From NCBI RefSeq assembly GCF_008079445.1, contig NZ_VRYH01000001.1:629196-693195 (forward strand): a stretch of DNA of 64,000 nt, in the 5' to 3' direction. A program made the translations under genes and the position numbers. Below the pieces are notes generated by a model, which worked only from the letters and a program-made list of their open reading frames with translations, ran no database searches and was not told where the DNA came from. Origin of the DNA: Aidingimonas lacisalsi. Its GTDB lineage: Bacteria > Pseudomonadota > Gammaproteobacteria > Pseudomonadales > Halomonadaceae. This document shows positions 1-9,851 of this stretch, piece by piece (positions within the stretch are counted from its first letter, which is position 1; every line of letters begins with the position of its first letter).

Positions 1-543
1 GATCGCTGGCCCCAGACTGGCGACCGGTGCCGTTTCGGTATTCTCGACCTGCAGGACGGCATGGGGATTACCGATCGATAGCGCCCCGATCTGCCATCGC
101 TCATCTTTTACATCCAGTACATGCAAGATATGGTCGCCGTCGGCTTCGAAAGGGATCGCTGCAGGCGTGAAATCCGGTATCCCCATATCGACGGTGATAC
201 GATCGTCGTTCTCGACGGTCAGCGTTAGCGGGCCACCGCAGGTTTCGACATGAATTTCATTCTTGTGGGTAAGACGCTGATCCCGTACGAAGCGAGCGAA
301 GCAGCGTGCGCCATTGCCACAGTTTTCGACTTCCCCGCCATCAGCGTTGAAGATGCGGTAACGAAAGTCCATGTCGGGGTTCTGGGGTGGCTCGACAATC
401 AGCAGTTGATCGAATCCGATGCCGAAATGACGATCGGCGAACCGGCGTACCTGGTCATTGTTCAAGCGTGCGCGCTGCGTGACCAGGTCGACCACCATGA
501 AGTCGTTACCCAAGCCGTGCATCTTCGTGAAGTGCAGCAACAT
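1..543 (-). CDS. dapF: Diaminopimelate epimerase, C-terminus cut by window edge
   Basis: Converts LL-diaminopimelate to the meso form in the cytoplasm, the last shared step before lysine and peptidoglycan precursors. The start reads [19 protein letters not shown], typical of DapF, followed by an N-A-D-G-G stretch and the E-N-C-G-N-G motif that carries the first catalytic cysteine. The second catalytic cysteine and the C-terminus lie before base 1, so about 181 residues are visible. The ATG overlaps the lysA stop by one base (TGATG), which suggests translational coupling. Order argH-lptM-lysA-dapF is common in gammaproteobacteria. Confidence 0.96.
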   Translation of the reverse strand, partial: MLLHFTKMHGLGNDFMVVDLVTQRARLNNDQVRRFADRHFGIGFDQLLIVEPPQNPDMDFRYRIFNADGGEVENCGNGARCFARFVRDQRLTHKNEIHVETCGGPLTLTVENDDRITVDMGIPDFTPAAIPFEADGDHILHVLDVKDERWQIGALSIGNPHAVLQVENTETAPVASLGPAI

Positions 544-1820
544 CAGCGTGCCCCCGATGCATCTGGCGGTAACAGCGATTCGCCAGCCCAGAGCGATTCG
601 AGGCTTTCCCGTTGCCTGACCAGATGAACCTGCCTACCGTCGACCATGACTTCGGGGGGGCGAGGGCGGCTGTTGTAATTCGATGCCATCACGAATCCAT
701 AGGCCCCCGCCGAGCGAACGAGCAGGAGATCGCCATCGGCAATGGCCAGGTGGCGATCCTTGCCGAGGAAGTCGCCGGTTTCGCAAACCGGCCCAACGAT
801 GTCGTAGGTAGCGGCCTGACGAGCCAAGGTGGTATCCACCGGTAGAATGGCCTGCCATGCCTGATAGAGGGATGGACGAATCAAGTCGTTCATGGCGGCG
901 TCGACGATCGCGAAGTTACGCGTCTCGCCCGGCTTGAGAAATTCGACCCGCGTCAGCAGTATCCCAGCATTGGCGGCAATCGAGCGGCCGGGCTCGAACA
1001 GCAGCGTCATGCTCTGGCGCCCATGTTCGGCGAGCCGTGTCAGCAGTGCGGTAGCATAGTCAAACGGCGCCGGTGGCCGCTCATCGTGATAAGGCACGCC
1101 AAGCCCGCCACCGAGATCAAGATGATCGATGGTGATGCCCACCGTTTCCAAGCGTTCCAGCAACACCAGCAGCCGGTCCAATGCATCGAGGAAGGGAGCC
1201 AGCTCGGTGAGTTGCGATCCAATATGACAATCCAGACCCACTATCTTCAGGTTCGGTAGGGCCTGAGCTCGTTGATAGGCGGCAAACGCGTCATCGACAG
1301 CGATACCGAATTTGTTGTCCTTGAGCCCCGTCGAGATGTAAGGATGCGTACCGGCATCGACATCCGGGTTGACACGCAACGACACCGGGGCCGTCTGGCC
1401 GCGGCGCTCGGCAACGGCATTCAGGCGTTCGAGTTCGGCCCGGGACTCGACATTGAAGCACTTGATGCCGACATCGAGGGCGCGCGCCATTTCCGCGTCT
1501 CGCTTGGCGACGCCTGAAAACACCACGTTCGCAGGGTCGCCACCGGCTGCCAGGACACGCTCGAGCTCACCTAGGGATACGATGTCGAAGCCCGCGCCGA
1601 GCCTGGCCAGCAGCGCCAGCACCGCCAGGTTGGAGTTTGCCTTGACGGCATAGCAGATCAGGTGCGGATGACGACCCAGGGCATCGGCATAGGCATGGAA
1701 GTGGCGTTCCAGAGTCGCCCTGGAGTAGACATAGCAGGGCGTATCGAAGCGCTCGGCGATCTCGGCCAGCGCTACGTCCTCGGCATACATCACGCCGTCC
1801 CGGTATTCGAAATGATCCAT
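543..1820 (-). CDS. lysA: Diaminopimelate decarboxylase
   Basis: PLP enzyme that decarboxylates meso-diaminopimelate to L-lysine. The protein is 425 residues, normal for LysA. Visible landmarks are the YAVKANSN motif with the PLP lysine (about residue 60), the H-I-G-S motif near the middle, the glycine-rich DLGGGLG phosphate-binding stretch, EPGRS, and the C-E-T-G-D motif near the C-terminus. It begins two bases after the lptM stop and ends overlapping dapF, so lptM-lysA-dapF look co-transcribed. Antisense frames of 77-125 residues over this gene are shadows. Confidence 0.97.
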   Translation of the reverse strand: MDHFEYRDGVMYAEDVALAEIAERFDTPCYVYSRATLERHFHAYADALGRHPHLICYAVKANSNLAVLALLARLGAGFDIVSLGELERVLAAGGDPANVVFSGVAKRDAEMARALDVGIKCFNVESRAELERLNAVAERRGQTAPVSLRVNPDVDAGTHPYISTGLKDNKFGIAVDDAFAAYQRAQALPNLKIVGLDCHIGSQLTELAPFLDALDRLLVLLERLETVGITIDHLDLGGGLGVPYHDERPPAPFDYATALLTRLAEHGRQSMTLLFEPGRSIAANAGILLTRVEFLKPGETRNFAIVDAAMNDLIRPSLYQAWQAILPVDTTLARQAATYDIVGPVCETGDFLGKDRHLAIADGDLLLVRSAGAYGFVMASNYNSRPRPPEVMVDGRQVHLVRQRESLESLWAGESLLPPDASGAR

Positions 1821-1822
1821 GC

Positions 1823-1981
1823 TCAGTTCCCGTCTGCGTCGTCCTGGTTGTCGTCGTTACCTTGCGGGTCGTAGCGTTCGGCGGCCTCGTCGTCGTCGGG
1901 CAGGTATAAGGGGCCTTTCTGGCCACAGCCGGCGGTAACAAGCAGTATAGCGATCAGCAGCGATATCCCCAGGCGTGGCAT
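1823..1981 (-). CDS. lptM: LptM-type small lipoprotein (YifL family)
   Basis: A 52-residue lipoprotein. The start MPRLGISLLIAILLV is a hydrophobic signal segment ending in the lipobox TAGC; the mature end begins CGQKGPLYLP, the hallmark of the LptM/YifL family, followed by an acidic D/E/N-rich tail. In E. coli LptM binds the LptD-LptE lipopolysaccharide translocon and helps LptD oxidative maturation in the outer membrane; that role is carried over from the family. It sits one base after the argH stop and two bases before lysA, the usual place for this gene. It is easily missed because of its length. Confidence 0.9.
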   Translation of the reverse strand: MPRLGISLLIAILLVTAGCGQKGPLYLPDDDEAAERYDPQGNDDNQDDADGN

Positions 1982-1982
1982 G

Positions 1983-3389
1983 TCAGACCTCCTGCCGAGT
2001 CATGGTGGCCAGCGACTCACGCGCGCGCTGCGCCGCAGCACGTACCTGATCCGGGGCCGTCCCACCGATATGGTTGCGGGCGGCCACCGAGCCTTCCAGA
2101 GTCAATATCTCGAAGACATCGGCGTCGATGCTGCTGGAAAATTGCTGCAGTTCCGCCAGTGACATCTCCGCAAGGTCCTTGCCGTGCTGTATGCCGTGTG
2201 CGACCGACTGACCGACGATTTCATGCGCATCGCGAAAGGCGACTCCCTTGCGGACCAGATAATCGGCCAGGTCGGTGGCTGTCGAAAAGCCGCGACGGGC
2301 TGCCTCGTACATGTTGTCGGTCTTGGCCTCGACAGCCGGGATCATGTCGGCGAACGCACGCAACGCGCCCTTGACCGTATCAACGGTATCGAACAGGGGT
2401 TCCTTGTCTTCCTGATTGTCCTTGTTGTAGGCCAGCGGTTGCGACTTCATCAGGGTCAGCAGGCTCATCAGGTGGCCATAGACGCGCCCCGTCTTGCCGC
2501 GTACCAGCTCCGGGACATCCGGGTTCTTCTTCTGGGGCATGATCGAACTGCCCGTGCAGAATCGGTCGGGCAGGTCGATGAAGTCGAATTGGGCGCTGGT
2601 CCATAAGACCAGTTCTTCGCTCATGCGCGACATGTGCATCAACAGCATGCTGGCGAAGGCCGTGAACTCGATGGCGAAATCGCGATCACTGACAGCGTCC
2701 AGAGAATTGTCGGCGGGACGATCGAAGCCCAACAAGTCAGCGCTGACATGCCGGTCGACCGGATATGTCGTACCGGCCAGCGCAGCGGCCCCCAGCGGCA
2801 TGATGTTGACGCGCCGGCGGCAATCTCGCAGCCGCTCATGATCGCGTGTGATCATTTCCTGCCAGGCCAGCAGGTGGTGACCGAAAGTGACGGGCTGTGC
2901 ACTCTGCAGGTGGGTGAATCCCGGCATGATGGTGTCTGCCTGCCTGGCCGCCAACTCGATCAAACCATGACGCAATCTGGCAAGCTCCAGATCGATGGAA
3001 TCGATTTCGTCACGCAGGAACAGGCGAATATCGGTGGCAATCTGGTCATTGCGGGAGCGACCGGTATGAAGCTTCTTGCCGGTGACACCGATCATGTCGG
3101 TCAAGCGCGCTTCAATGTTCATGTGGACATCTTCGAGAGCGATCGACCACGGGAAGTCGCCGGCATCGATTTCCTTGGCAATGTCCTCGAGACCGCTGAT
3201 GATGGAGTCACGCTCTGCATCGCTGAGCACTCCGACACGTGCCAGCATGGTGGCATGCGCTATCGATCCCCGGATGTCATGAAGTGCGAGGCGTTGATCG
3301 AAGTTTACCGAGGCAGTGAATCGCTCGACGAATGCATCGGTAGGTTCACTGAAACGACCGCCCCAGGATTGGTTGGTTGAATGGGTCAT
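1983..3389 (-). CDS. argH: Argininosuccinate lyase
   Basis: Splits argininosuccinate into arginine and fumarate, the last step of arginine synthesis. The 468-residue protein shows [11 protein letters not shown] at the start, HTGRSRNDQ (substrate loop), [12 protein letters not shown], and the family signature [12 protein letters not shown] with the catalytic serine. An in-frame extension of 45 residues upstream (to 3524) has no family similarity, so the start MTHSTNQSW at 3389 is used. The gene is divergent from hemC and leads the cluster argH-lptM-lysA-dapF. Confidence 0.97.
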   Translation of the reverse strand: MTHSTNQSWGGRFSEPTDAFVERFTASVNFDQRLALHDIRGSIAHATMLARVGVLSDAERDSIISGLEDIAKEIDAGDFPWSIALEDVHMNIEARLTDMIGVTGKKLHTGRSRNDQIATDIRLFLRDEIDSIDLELARLRHGLIELAARQADTIMPGFTHLQSAQPVTFGHHLLAWQEMITRDHERLRDCRRRVNIMPLGAAALAGTTYPVDRHVSADLLGFDRPADNSLDAVSDRDFAIEFTAFASMLLMHMSRMSEELVLWTSAQFDFIDLPDRFCTGSSIMPQKKNPDVPELVRGKTGRVYGHLMSLLTLMKSQPLAYNKDNQEDKEPLFDTVDTVKGALRAFADMIPAVEAKTDNMYEAARRGFSTATDLADYLVRKGVAFRDAHEIVGQSVAHGIQHGKDLAEMSLAELQQFSSSIDADVFEILTLEGSVAARNHIGGTAPDQVRAAAQRARESLATMTRQEV

Positions 3390-3446
3390 CAAACGGTACA
3401 TCCTGCGTTGTTGGCCTGAACGTCTATGCTTGGGCATTGACTTGGC

Positions 3447-3455
3447 AGTGTACCA
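3447..3455 (-). promoter_or_regulatory. Possible extended -10 promoter for argH
   Basis: On the minus strand the bases read TGGTACACT, an extended -10 (TGn plus TACACT) with a weak -35 (TGGCCA) 16 bases upstream. It lies about 60 bases before the argH start in the argH/hemC divergent region. Assigned by eye only. Confidence 0.35.
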
Positions 3456-3501
3456 GAGTCGGCGGCGCTGGCCACGCGACCAGCAAGGCCGCAACTCGCA
3501 T

Positions 3502-3530
3502 TTTTCCTGTTTCCTTCGGTGCATTATGAT
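3502..3530 (+). promoter_or_regulatory. Possible promoter for the hemCDXY operon
   Basis: TTTTCC, 17 bases, then TATGAT, giving a start near 3537, about 80 bases before hemC. The -35 is poor, so this is a tentative reading. Confidence 0.3.
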
Positions 3531-3616
3531 GTCAACAGCACCGGGGGCCGAGGAGCGCCTTCATTTCATCTTGTGCGTGGGCTTGCGAGACCCGCGCTCA
3601 CCGACAGGAGAGAGCC

Positions 3617-4558
3617 GTGTCCGCCTACACTATCCTGCGTATCGCAACCCGCAAAAGCCGTCTCGCTTTGTGGCAGGCCGAACACGTTCGCGACCGGCTC
3701 ATGGCGGTACATCCAGGCTTGCAAGTGGAACTGGTTGCCATCTCCACGCGTGGTGACAAAATTCTCGACACGCCGCTGGCCAAAGTGGGCGGTAAAGGGT
3801 TGTTCGTAAAGGAGCTGGAAGAGGCCATGCTCGATGGACGGGCCGATATTGCCGTCCATTCGATGAAGGACGTTCCCATGCATTTCCCGGAAGGTCTGGG
3901 GCTATCGGTCATTCTCGCCAGTGCTGAGCCCACCGATGCCTTCATCTCCAATCACCATGCCTCCTTTCAAGTGTTGCCTGAGGGCGCGCGAGTCGGGACG
4001 TCGAGCCTGCGCCGAGGATTGCAGGTTCGCGAGGCTCGGCCGGATATCGAGGTATTGACGCTGCGCGGCAATGTCCAGACGCGTTTGTCCAAGCTGGATG
4101 ACGGTGAATTCGATGCCATCATCCTGGCGACCTCCGGGCTGCGACGGCTGGGACTCGGCGATCGAATCACGACGGAATTGCCGCCTGAGGTCTGTCTGCC
4201 GGCGTGTGGACAGGGGGCACTGGGGATCGAGTGTCGTAGCGATGATGCGAATCTGATCGAAATGCTAGCGCCATTGGATGATCCGCGGACCGCGACACGG
4301 GTGCGTGCCGAGCGTGCCATGAATACTCGGCTGGAAGGCGGTTGTCAGGTGCCGATTGGTGGACATGCGACGTTCGAAAACGATGGGCGCACTCTCTGGC
4401 TCCGGGCCCTGGTCGGCAACCCTGAGGGCACCCAGGTGTTGCGTGCCGAAGGTCGGGGCGCGGCCAGCGAACCGGAAGCGCTCGGTTTACGTGTCGCCGA
4501 TGACCTCCTTGACCAAGGGGCTGGCGAGATCCTGGCGGAAGTCTATGGTAGTGCCTGA
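3617..4558 (+). CDS. hemC: Hydroxymethylbilane synthase (porphobilinogen deaminase)
   Basis: Polymerises four porphobilinogens to hydroxymethylbilane in heme and siroheme synthesis. The 313-residue protein starts with GTG after an AGGAGAG Shine-Dalgarno. Family landmarks are [13 protein letters not shown] near residue 8, the HSMKDVP motif around residue 80, GTSSLRR, and [10 protein letters not shown] with the cysteine that anchors the dipyrromethane cofactor (about residue 242). Its stop overlaps the hemD start (ATGA). First gene of hemC-hemD-hemX-hemY; unlike Pseudomonas there is no algR-type regulator in front. Confidence 0.97.
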   Translation: MSAYTILRIATRKSRLALWQAEHVRDRLMAVHPGLQVELVAISTRGDKILDTPLAKVGGKGLFVKELEEAMLDGRADIAVHSMKDVPMHFPEGLGLSVILASAEPTDAFISNHHASFQVLPEGARVGTSSLRRGLQVREARPDIEVLTLRGNVQTRLSKLDDGEFDAIILATSGLRRLGLGDRITTELPPEVCLPACGQGALGIECRSDDANLIEMLAPLDDPRTATRVRAERAMNTRLEGGCQVPIGGHATFENDGRTLWLRALVGNPEGTQVLRAEGRGAASEPEALGLRVADDLLDQGAGEILAEVYGSA

Positions 4559-5367
4559 TGATGTACCGGCCTCGGGTACTGATTACACGGCCCGGTGAAC
4601 GCGGGCGTGTGCTGGCGTCGGCCCTGTCGTCGCGGGGAATGGCCGTCGAGCCGTTGGACATGATGTATCAGGAAATGCTTCCGGAAACACCGGCCATGCG
4701 AGCCTGCTGGCTGGATTTCGATCACTTTTCTCGCATCATCGTGGTCAGTCCGTTTGCGGCCGAGTGTCTGGCTGATGCCCTGGACCGATACTGGCCTCAA
4801 TTGCCGATTGGTCCGCAGTATTATGCCGTTGGCAGCGCGACGGCGGAGGTGTTGAGTCGGGAGTTGCAGGTCAAGGTTCATCTCCCCGTGGCTGCGAATA
4901 CGTTCCAGCCACGGCGGGAAACCAGTGAGGCGCTGCTGGCGCTGCCGTCGTTGCAGCACCTCGATGAGGAGAAGGTGCTGCTGGTGGCGGGTGTCGGGGG
5001 GCGCACGGCGTTAACCGAGACACTGACGTCACGTGGCGCCCGGCTGACTCGTCTGGCACTCTATCGACGGGTTGTCACGTCACCGCAGGGCGCCATGCGT
5101 GACTGTTTGAGCGACGGTCTCTTCGATGCGCTGATAGTGAGTAGCGGCGAACTACTCGAACATCTGGCAGGATGGTGTGGTAGCGCGGCGTTGAACCAAC
5201 CGCTAATCGTTTCCAGTCAGCGCTTGGCTACACTGGCAGTCAACCTGGGGTTCGCCGACCCGCGTGTCGCCGCAGGCGCTACGGCGACCAAGCTGGCGGC
5301 CATGACCGCTCGGGTATGTGGCTTGGAAGGGGGCGATGTCGATCATGATGATCTTGAAAAGGGCTAG
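4558..5367 (+). CDS. hemD: Uroporphyrinogen-III synthase
   Basis: Closes and inverts ring D of hydroxymethylbilane to make uroporphyrinogen III. The family is weakly conserved; support comes from the start (RPRVLITRPGERGRVLAS), the length of 269 residues, the 'VVSPFAAE' and 'VAGVGGRTALTETL' segments, and position between hemC and hemX. Two adjacent ATG codons (4558 and 4561) are possible starts; the first overlaps the hemC stop and suggests coupling. Confidence 0.93.
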   Translation: MMYRPRVLITRPGERGRVLASALSSRGMAVEPLDMMYQEMLPETPAMRACWLDFDHFSRIIVVSPFAAECLADALDRYWPQLPIGPQYYAVGSATAEVLSRELQVKVHLPVAANTFQPRRETSEALLALPSLQHLDEEKVLLVAGVGGRTALTETLTSRGARLTRLALYRRVVTSPQGAMRDCLSDGLFDALIVSSGELLEHLAGWCGSAALNQPLIVSSQRLATLAVNLGFADPRVAAGATATKLAAMTARVCGLEGGDVDHDDLEKG

Positions 5368-5373
5368 CGACAG

Positions 5374-6906
5374 ATGAGCAAGCAACGACACGATCAGGAC
5401 GAACACCAGACGCCCTCCCGTCAGGAGCAGGCTGACGAGGACCAGCAGGATAGAGATTCGGCGTCGACATCTCCCGATTCGACCCATGAGTCCTCCCCGT
5501 CGGCAACGGAATCCAATGAGACAGCGACGCCGTCGTCTTCCAGGCAAACCGTTTCGAACGCCCAGAGACACGAGTCGGATGAGCCGTCGTCGGCTACCGA
5601 GGCAACGCCTGGCAAAGACAAGGAAACGAGCCGAACAGCAGGCACTTCCGCCCCCGGTAAACGCTCCGATGCCAATGTCGCCAAGACAGCAAAGAAACGG
5701 TCTCAACGTGGTAAGTCCAGCCAGCCCGACACATCGTCCTCAGGCACTGGCAAGTCGACTAGTCAATCATCATCGACATCGAATGGTCCGACTCCTCGTA
5801 CGTCATCCAGCGGCGGTGGCCGGTCGAAAGCGGGAGGGACTGCTGCTACCGGGGGCACGAGTGGAGGAGGTGCCGGCAAGGCCGGCATCGTGGCCTTGGT
5901 ATTGGTGGTCGTACTTGCGGTCGCTGTCATCCTTGCTGGTTGGTGGGGTTGGCAGCGTCTCGACCAGCAACAGCAACGCCTGACTCAAGTGGATACCAAT
6001 GCCGAAGCGATCAGTGAGCTGGAGTCCCGGCTCGAGGAGAGCGCAAGCGAGCGGCAGTCGGCACTGGATGACGCGTTGCAATCGTTGCGCAGCGAGTTCG
6101 AGGATTACCGCGGCGAGGTGAACGGCACCCTGGATGATGTCCTTGCTGAACTCTCTCGAGAGCAGGACACCGATGAGCGCGAGTGGCTACACGCTGAAGC
6201 CGCGTATCTGCTACGACTAGCCAACCAGAGGCTCCAGTTGGAGCGTGACGCCGAGGGAGCCGCTGCACTGTTGCGCACCGCTGATGAGCGTCTGCGTGAA
6301 GCCGATAACCCGGCGCTCACTCCCGTACGTCGTGAGATCGCTTCGGAGTTGGCGGCTCTGGACTCCGTCGCGAAAGTGGATCGTACCGGTTTGTATCTCG
6401 CATTGAATGCCCAGCAGGAACAACTGGCTGACCTGCCGCTCAAGCAGGATATCGAGGCCCAAGCCGTCGAGGGCGAGGATGCCCAGGCGCCTGAAGGCGG
6501 TTGGCGGCAACAACTGTCCCATTTCGGTGCTGAACTCAAGGACTTGGTGACCGTCCGTCGCCATGATCAGGCACTAGAGGCGCTGATTTCGCCCGAGCAG
6601 GAGTCATACTTGCGGCAGAACGTGCGGTTGTTGATCGAACAGGCGCAGCTTGCCTTGCTCAAGGAGGAGGGAGCCCTCTACGAAGAGAGTCTCGATGAGG
6701 CAATGACGCTGGTGGAAACTTATTACGACAGTGACCGGGATAGCGTTCAGTCCGTACTGGATCGGCTCGAGGCACTACGTGGAGAAGTGATACGCCCCGA
6801 ACTTCCCGATATTAGCGGTTCCCAGCAGGCGCTCGCGACATTTATCGAGCGTCGTTTCGAGGATGGTGGTGATCGGGCAACGGACGATCAGGAGGATGAC
6901 GCATGA
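5374..6906 (+). CDS. hemX: HemX-like membrane protein
   Basis: Bitopic inner-membrane protein of the HemX family (510 residues), often mislabelled uroporphyrin-III C-methyltransferase; there is no SAM-binding methyltransferase signature here. A very long N-terminal segment (residues 1-170) is rich in S, T, Q, D and G and looks disordered. It is followed by one membrane helix (about 171-193), a coiled-coil segment rich in Q and E (195-260), and the conserved periplasmic domain. Its molecular role is unknown. It overlaps hemY by four bases (ATGA). The N-terminal tail is much longer than in E. coli HemX. Confidence 0.88.
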   Translation: MSKQRHDQDEHQTPSRQEQADEDQQDRDSASTSPDSTHESSPSATESNETATPSSSRQTVSNAQRHESDEPSSATEATPGKDKETSRTAGTSAPGKRSDANVAKTAKKRSQRGKSSQPDTSSSGTGKSTSQSSSTSNGPTPRTSSSGGGRSKAGGTAATGGTSGGGAGKAGIVALVLVVVLAVAVILAGWWGWQRLDQQQQRLTQVDTNAEAISELESRLEESASERQSALDDALQSLRSEFEDYRGEVNGTLDDVLAELSREQDTDEREWLHAEAAYLLRLANQRLQLERDAEGAAALLRTADERLREADNPALTPVRREIASELAALDSVAKVDRTGLYLALNAQQEQLADLPLKQDIEAQAVEGEDAQAPEGGWRQQLSHFGAELKDLVTVRRHDQALEALISPEQESYLRQNVRLLIEQAQLALLKEEGALYEESLDEAMTLVETYYDSDRDSVQSVLDRLEALRGEVIRPELPDISGSQQALATFIERRFEDGGDRATDDQEDDA

Positions 6907-8126
6907 GAAAGCTGATTCTACTGATCGTCCTCGGCTTGGCCGTTGGCGCTCTTTTCGGCCAACTGATGCAGGTTCTGCCGGGGTATTGGTTGATTCGTGT
7001 CGGCGATACCTCGGTACAGACATCGTTCTGGTTCGGACTGGTATTGCTGCTGGTCGTCTTCCTGGTGCTGCACTTTGCCTTGCGAGTGCTGGCGCGATTA
7101 CGCCGCCCGGTCAGCCGCTTCAAACTATGGAATACCCGAGCACGTCATCGCAATGCCATGCGGCGTACCGTGCGTGGCCTTGTCGCTCTGGCCGAGGGGC
7201 GTTGGAAGCGGGCGGAAAAATCCTTGGTCAAAGCAGCCGATGACTCCAGCACACCGTTGGTCAACTATCTGTCAGCGGCACTGGCGGCTCATTATCAGGG
7301 GCGTTATGACCAGGCGGATACGTTGCTCAAGCGAGCGCACTTGAGTACCGAGGGAGCCGATACCGCGGTAGGGATGGTGCAGGCACAGTTGATGCTGGAT
7401 CGTCAGCAGTTCGAGGAGGCGTTGGCGACGCTGACGCGACTTGACCGTCAGTTGCCCAACCATCCTCAAGTGCTCAAGCTGCTCAAGCAGGCTTACTTGA
7501 GTGTCAATGACTGGGACGGCTTGCGTCGGTTGATGCCCCGTTTGGCGTCCCAGCAGTTGATTGCTCAGGAAGAACAGCAATCGCTGGAACAACGAGCCTA
7601 CCGTGAGTTGCTCATGCAGGCGTCTCAGCATCCTGAGGATATCGAGCGGGTACGTAATCTATGGGCCGATATGCCCGATCATCTGCGCAGCGACGTCGAT
7701 CTGGTGGTGTTGTATACCGAAGCCTTGATCCGTGGCGGTGAAGAAGGGTTGGCGGAGCGTCTACTACGGCATTCACTCAAGGAGCACTGGGATACGCGTC
7801 TGGTATTGCGCTATGGATTATTGAATGTCGATGCCGGTCGACAACTGGCCTACGCCGAGAAATGGTTGCAGGAGCGCCCTAACGATCCGGATCTGCTACT
7901 GTCCTTGGGGCGTCTTTCCCTGCGCAATGCTTATTGGGGCAAGGCGCAGGAGTATTTCGAAACCAGTCAGCGCCAACGACCCAGTGGGGTCGTATGTGCG
8001 GAGCTGGCACGGCTCTATGCGAACCTGGGTGAGCACAACAAGAGCCAGCTTTACTACCGGCAGAGCGTCGAGTTGCTCGATAAATCATTGCCGGCGTTGC
8101 CTCAGCCCAGCGATGATAATTTGTGA
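6903..8126 (+). CDS. hemY: HemY-type TPR membrane protein
   Basis: A 407-residue inner-membrane protein with two N-terminal helices (about residues 3-22 and 40-62) and a cytoplasmic tetratricopeptide-repeat region. This is the HemY_N family that closes hemCDXY operons in gammaproteobacteria. It is distinct from the Bacillus HemY oxidase. A link to heme synthesis is implied only by operon position. It is followed by a good intrinsic terminator. Confidence 0.92.
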   Translation: MRKLILLIVLGLAVGALFGQLMQVLPGYWLIRVGDTSVQTSFWFGLVLLLVVFLVLHFALRVLARLRRPVSRFKLWNTRARHRNAMRRTVRGLVALAEGRWKRAEKSLVKAADDSSTPLVNYLSAALAAHYQGRYDQADTLLKRAHLSTEGADTAVGMVQAQLMLDRQQFEEALATLTRLDRQLPNHPQVLKLLKQAYLSVNDWDGLRRLMPRLASQQLIAQEEQQSLEQRAYRELLMQASQHPEDIERVRNLWADMPDHLRSDVDLVVLYTEALIRGGEEGLAERLLRHSLKEHWDTRLVLRYGLLNVDAGRQLAYAEKWLQERPNDPDLLLSLGRLSLRNAYWGKAQEYFETSQRQRPSGVVCAELARLYANLGEHNKSQLYYRQSVELLDKSLPALPQPSDDNL

Positions 8127-8163
8127 CGCACCGTCACTGTCGACATTCTCGTTTTGCTCTCCT

Positions 8164-8188
8164 GGGCGCCTGACGGCGCCCTTTTTTT
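8164..8188 (+). terminator. Intrinsic terminator of the hem operon
   Basis: Perfect 7-bp GC stem (GGGCGCC / GGCGCCC) with a TGAC loop followed by seven T. It lies 38 bases after the hemY stop. Confidence 0.93.
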
Positions 8189-8258
8189 GTGAGAACCGGT
8201 CATTACCCACCATGCCGGGGCTATTTGATTTTCTGATAGAGAGAATCAGCGCCACAAC

Positions 8259-8274
8259 TTGTCCGATCGGTCAA
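8259..8274. promoter_or_regulatory. RutR/TetR-like operator, upstream copy
   Basis: TTGTCCGATCGGTCAA is an imperfect inverted repeat that matches most positions of the RutR consensus TTGACCAnnTGGTCAA (recalled from E. coli). Its centre is 42 bp, about four helical turns, from the second copy at 8301. Both sit in the gap before a nucleobase permease. The regulator is not in the window. Confidence 0.45.
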
Positions 8275-8300
8275 CTGTTGCCTAGTCTAGGCTTATCGTA

Positions 8301-8316
8301 TTGACCAATCGGTCAG
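8301..8316. promoter_or_regulatory. RutR/TetR-like operator, downstream copy
   Basis: TTGACCAATCGGTCAG contains perfect arms TGACC and GGTCA around a four-base centre and is the better match to the RutR consensus. It lies about 73 bp before the permease start, so it could overlap the promoter. Confidence 0.5.
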
Positions 8317-8388
8317 TCCTTGTCTGCTGACTTCATAGGGCGACCATTGTCTCGAATGCCCCATTTCAACAACAAAGGGACCATGGCT

Positions 8389-9756
8389 ATGCAACACTCT
8401 TCGACTGCAGATATCGAGACCTCGCGGTCAGACACGTCGCATTCCGGGAAGAGGCTGGACGGTTACTTCAATGTTCGGCGTCGCGGCTCCACGCTAAAAA
8501 CCGAGATACTTGCCGGTGTTGCTACCTTCCTGGCCTCAATGTATATCATCGTGGTCAATCCGGCGATTCTCAGTGATGCCGGGATTCCTTTCTCGGCGGC
8601 GTTGTCAGCCACGGTGCTCATCAGCTTCATGAGCAGCCTGGCGATGGGCCTCTATGCGCGCAACCCCATCCTGGTAGCACCGGGGATGGGCATGAATGCA
8701 TTGTTTACTTATACCCTGGTGATGGGAGCGGGGCTGTCCTGGGAAGTGGCATTGGGCTGTGTATTCTGGTCCGGGGTTCTGTTTGCAACGCTAGCGTTGT
8801 TCAATGTCCGGCAAGCCATCATCGATGCCATACCGGAGTCGCTGCGTTATGCCATTACGTGTGGCATCGGGTTGTTCATCACCTTTATCGGCTTCAAAAA
8901 TGCAGGCTTCATCGTCGGCAGCGAGGCAACGCTGGTCTCGCTTGGCCAGTTGAGCCCGACGTTGATCACGTTCTTCACCGGCATGATGGCAACCGTCGTA
9001 TTCGTGATCTGGCGTTTCAATGGTGCGCTGATCCTCGGCATTGTCCTGACGACATTGCTGGCGGTACCCATGGGACGTTTATGGGGGGGCGACATACTGG
9101 TGGAATGGAGCGGGATGGCAGCCTGGCCCGATTTCAGTGTTGTCATGCAGGTGGATATCTGGGGAGCTCTCAAGGTGGCTTATCTGCCGTTCATCTTTGT
9201 GATGCTCTTCACCAACTTCTTCGATGCGCTATCGTGTTTCATGGCGCTTTCGGAGTCGGCCGACCTCAAGGATGAGCAGGGCAATCCACGTAACCTCAAG
9301 CGTTCCATGACCGTCGATGCCTTTGCTTCGATGATTGCCGCACCGTTGGGAACCAGTGCCGCTCAGACGTTCATCGAGTCGGGAGCCGGTGTGTCACAGG
9401 GTGGGCGTACCGGGCTCGTGGCCGTGGTCATCTCGTTGCTATTCCTTCCGTTTCTGTTCCTGTCGCCCCTGCTATCCCTCGTACCCAGCATTGCCACGGC
9501 ACCAGCCTTGGTGCTGGTAGGGCTGTTCATGCTGGCGCCTATCGGCAAGATCGAGTGGACCCGGTTCGAGCAGGCCTTTCCTGCGTTTCTGGCCATCATT
9601 CTCATGCCGTTGACCTATTCCATTACGCTGGGAATCGCTTTTGGTTTCCTCAGCTTCGTGGTGATCAAGGTTTGTACCGGACGGTTAACCGATATCAAGC
9701 CGGCGATGTGGGTATCGGCAGCCCTGAGTGTCGTCATGCTGGCGACTACGCACTGA
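8389..9756 (+). CDS. NCS2-family (AzgA-like) purine/nucleobase permease
   Basis: Polytopic inner-membrane transporter with 12 or more hydrophobic helices, related to the AzgA/PbuG branch of xanthine-guanine-hypoxanthine-adenine permeases. Marks are KTEILAGVATFLASMYIIVVNP near the N-terminus, the APGMGMNALFTY motif, the TNFFDALSCFMALS segment and 'PLGTSAAQTFIESGAGVSQGGRTGL' seen in pieces. Substrate cannot be fixed from sequence. The ATG at 8389 lies eight bases after AAAGGGA; an ATG at 8383 is too close to that site, and a longer frame to 8320 has no family support. Two RutR-like repeats upstream suggest nucleobase control. Confidence 0.9.
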   Translation: MQHSSTADIETSRSDTSHSGKRLDGYFNVRRRGSTLKTEILAGVATFLASMYIIVVNPAILSDAGIPFSAALSATVLISFMSSLAMGLYARNPILVAPGMGMNALFTYTLVMGAGLSWEVALGCVFWSGVLFATLALFNVRQAIIDAIPESLRYAITCGIGLFITFIGFKNAGFIVGSEATLVSLGQLSPTLITFFTGMMATVVFVIWRFNGALILGIVLTTLLAVPMGRLWGGDILVEWSGMAAWPDFSVVMQVDIWGALKVAYLPFIFVMLFTNFFDALSCFMALSESADLKDEQGNPRNLKRSMTVDAFASMIAAPLGTSAAQTFIESGAGVSQGGRTGLVAVVISLLFLPFLFLSPLLSLVPSIATAPALVLVGLFMLAPIGKIEWTRFEQAFPAFLAIILMPLTYSITLGIAFGFLSFVVIKVCTGRLTDIKPAMWVSAALSVVMLATTH

Positions 9757-9801
9757 CACGTATGCCAGGACGTTGCATACGTTTCTGATCGTTCGGAAAT
9801 G

Positions 9802-9828
9802 ACGAGGGCTGATTCAGGCAGCCCTCGT
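9802..9828. terminator. Hairpin between convergent permease and channel genes
   Basis: Ten-bp stem (ACGAGGGCTG / CAGCCCTCGT) with a seven-base loop, between the two convergent 3' ends. There is no clear T run on either strand, so termination is plausible but not certain. Confidence 0.55.
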
Positions 9829-9851
9829 GTCTTGCAGAATGACTTAGGGCG

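Noticed and set aside
5374-6906. Uroporphyrinogen-III C-methyltransferase activity for HemX
   Set aside because: No SAM-binding GxGxG or methyltransferase motif is present; the common database name is an old carry-over.
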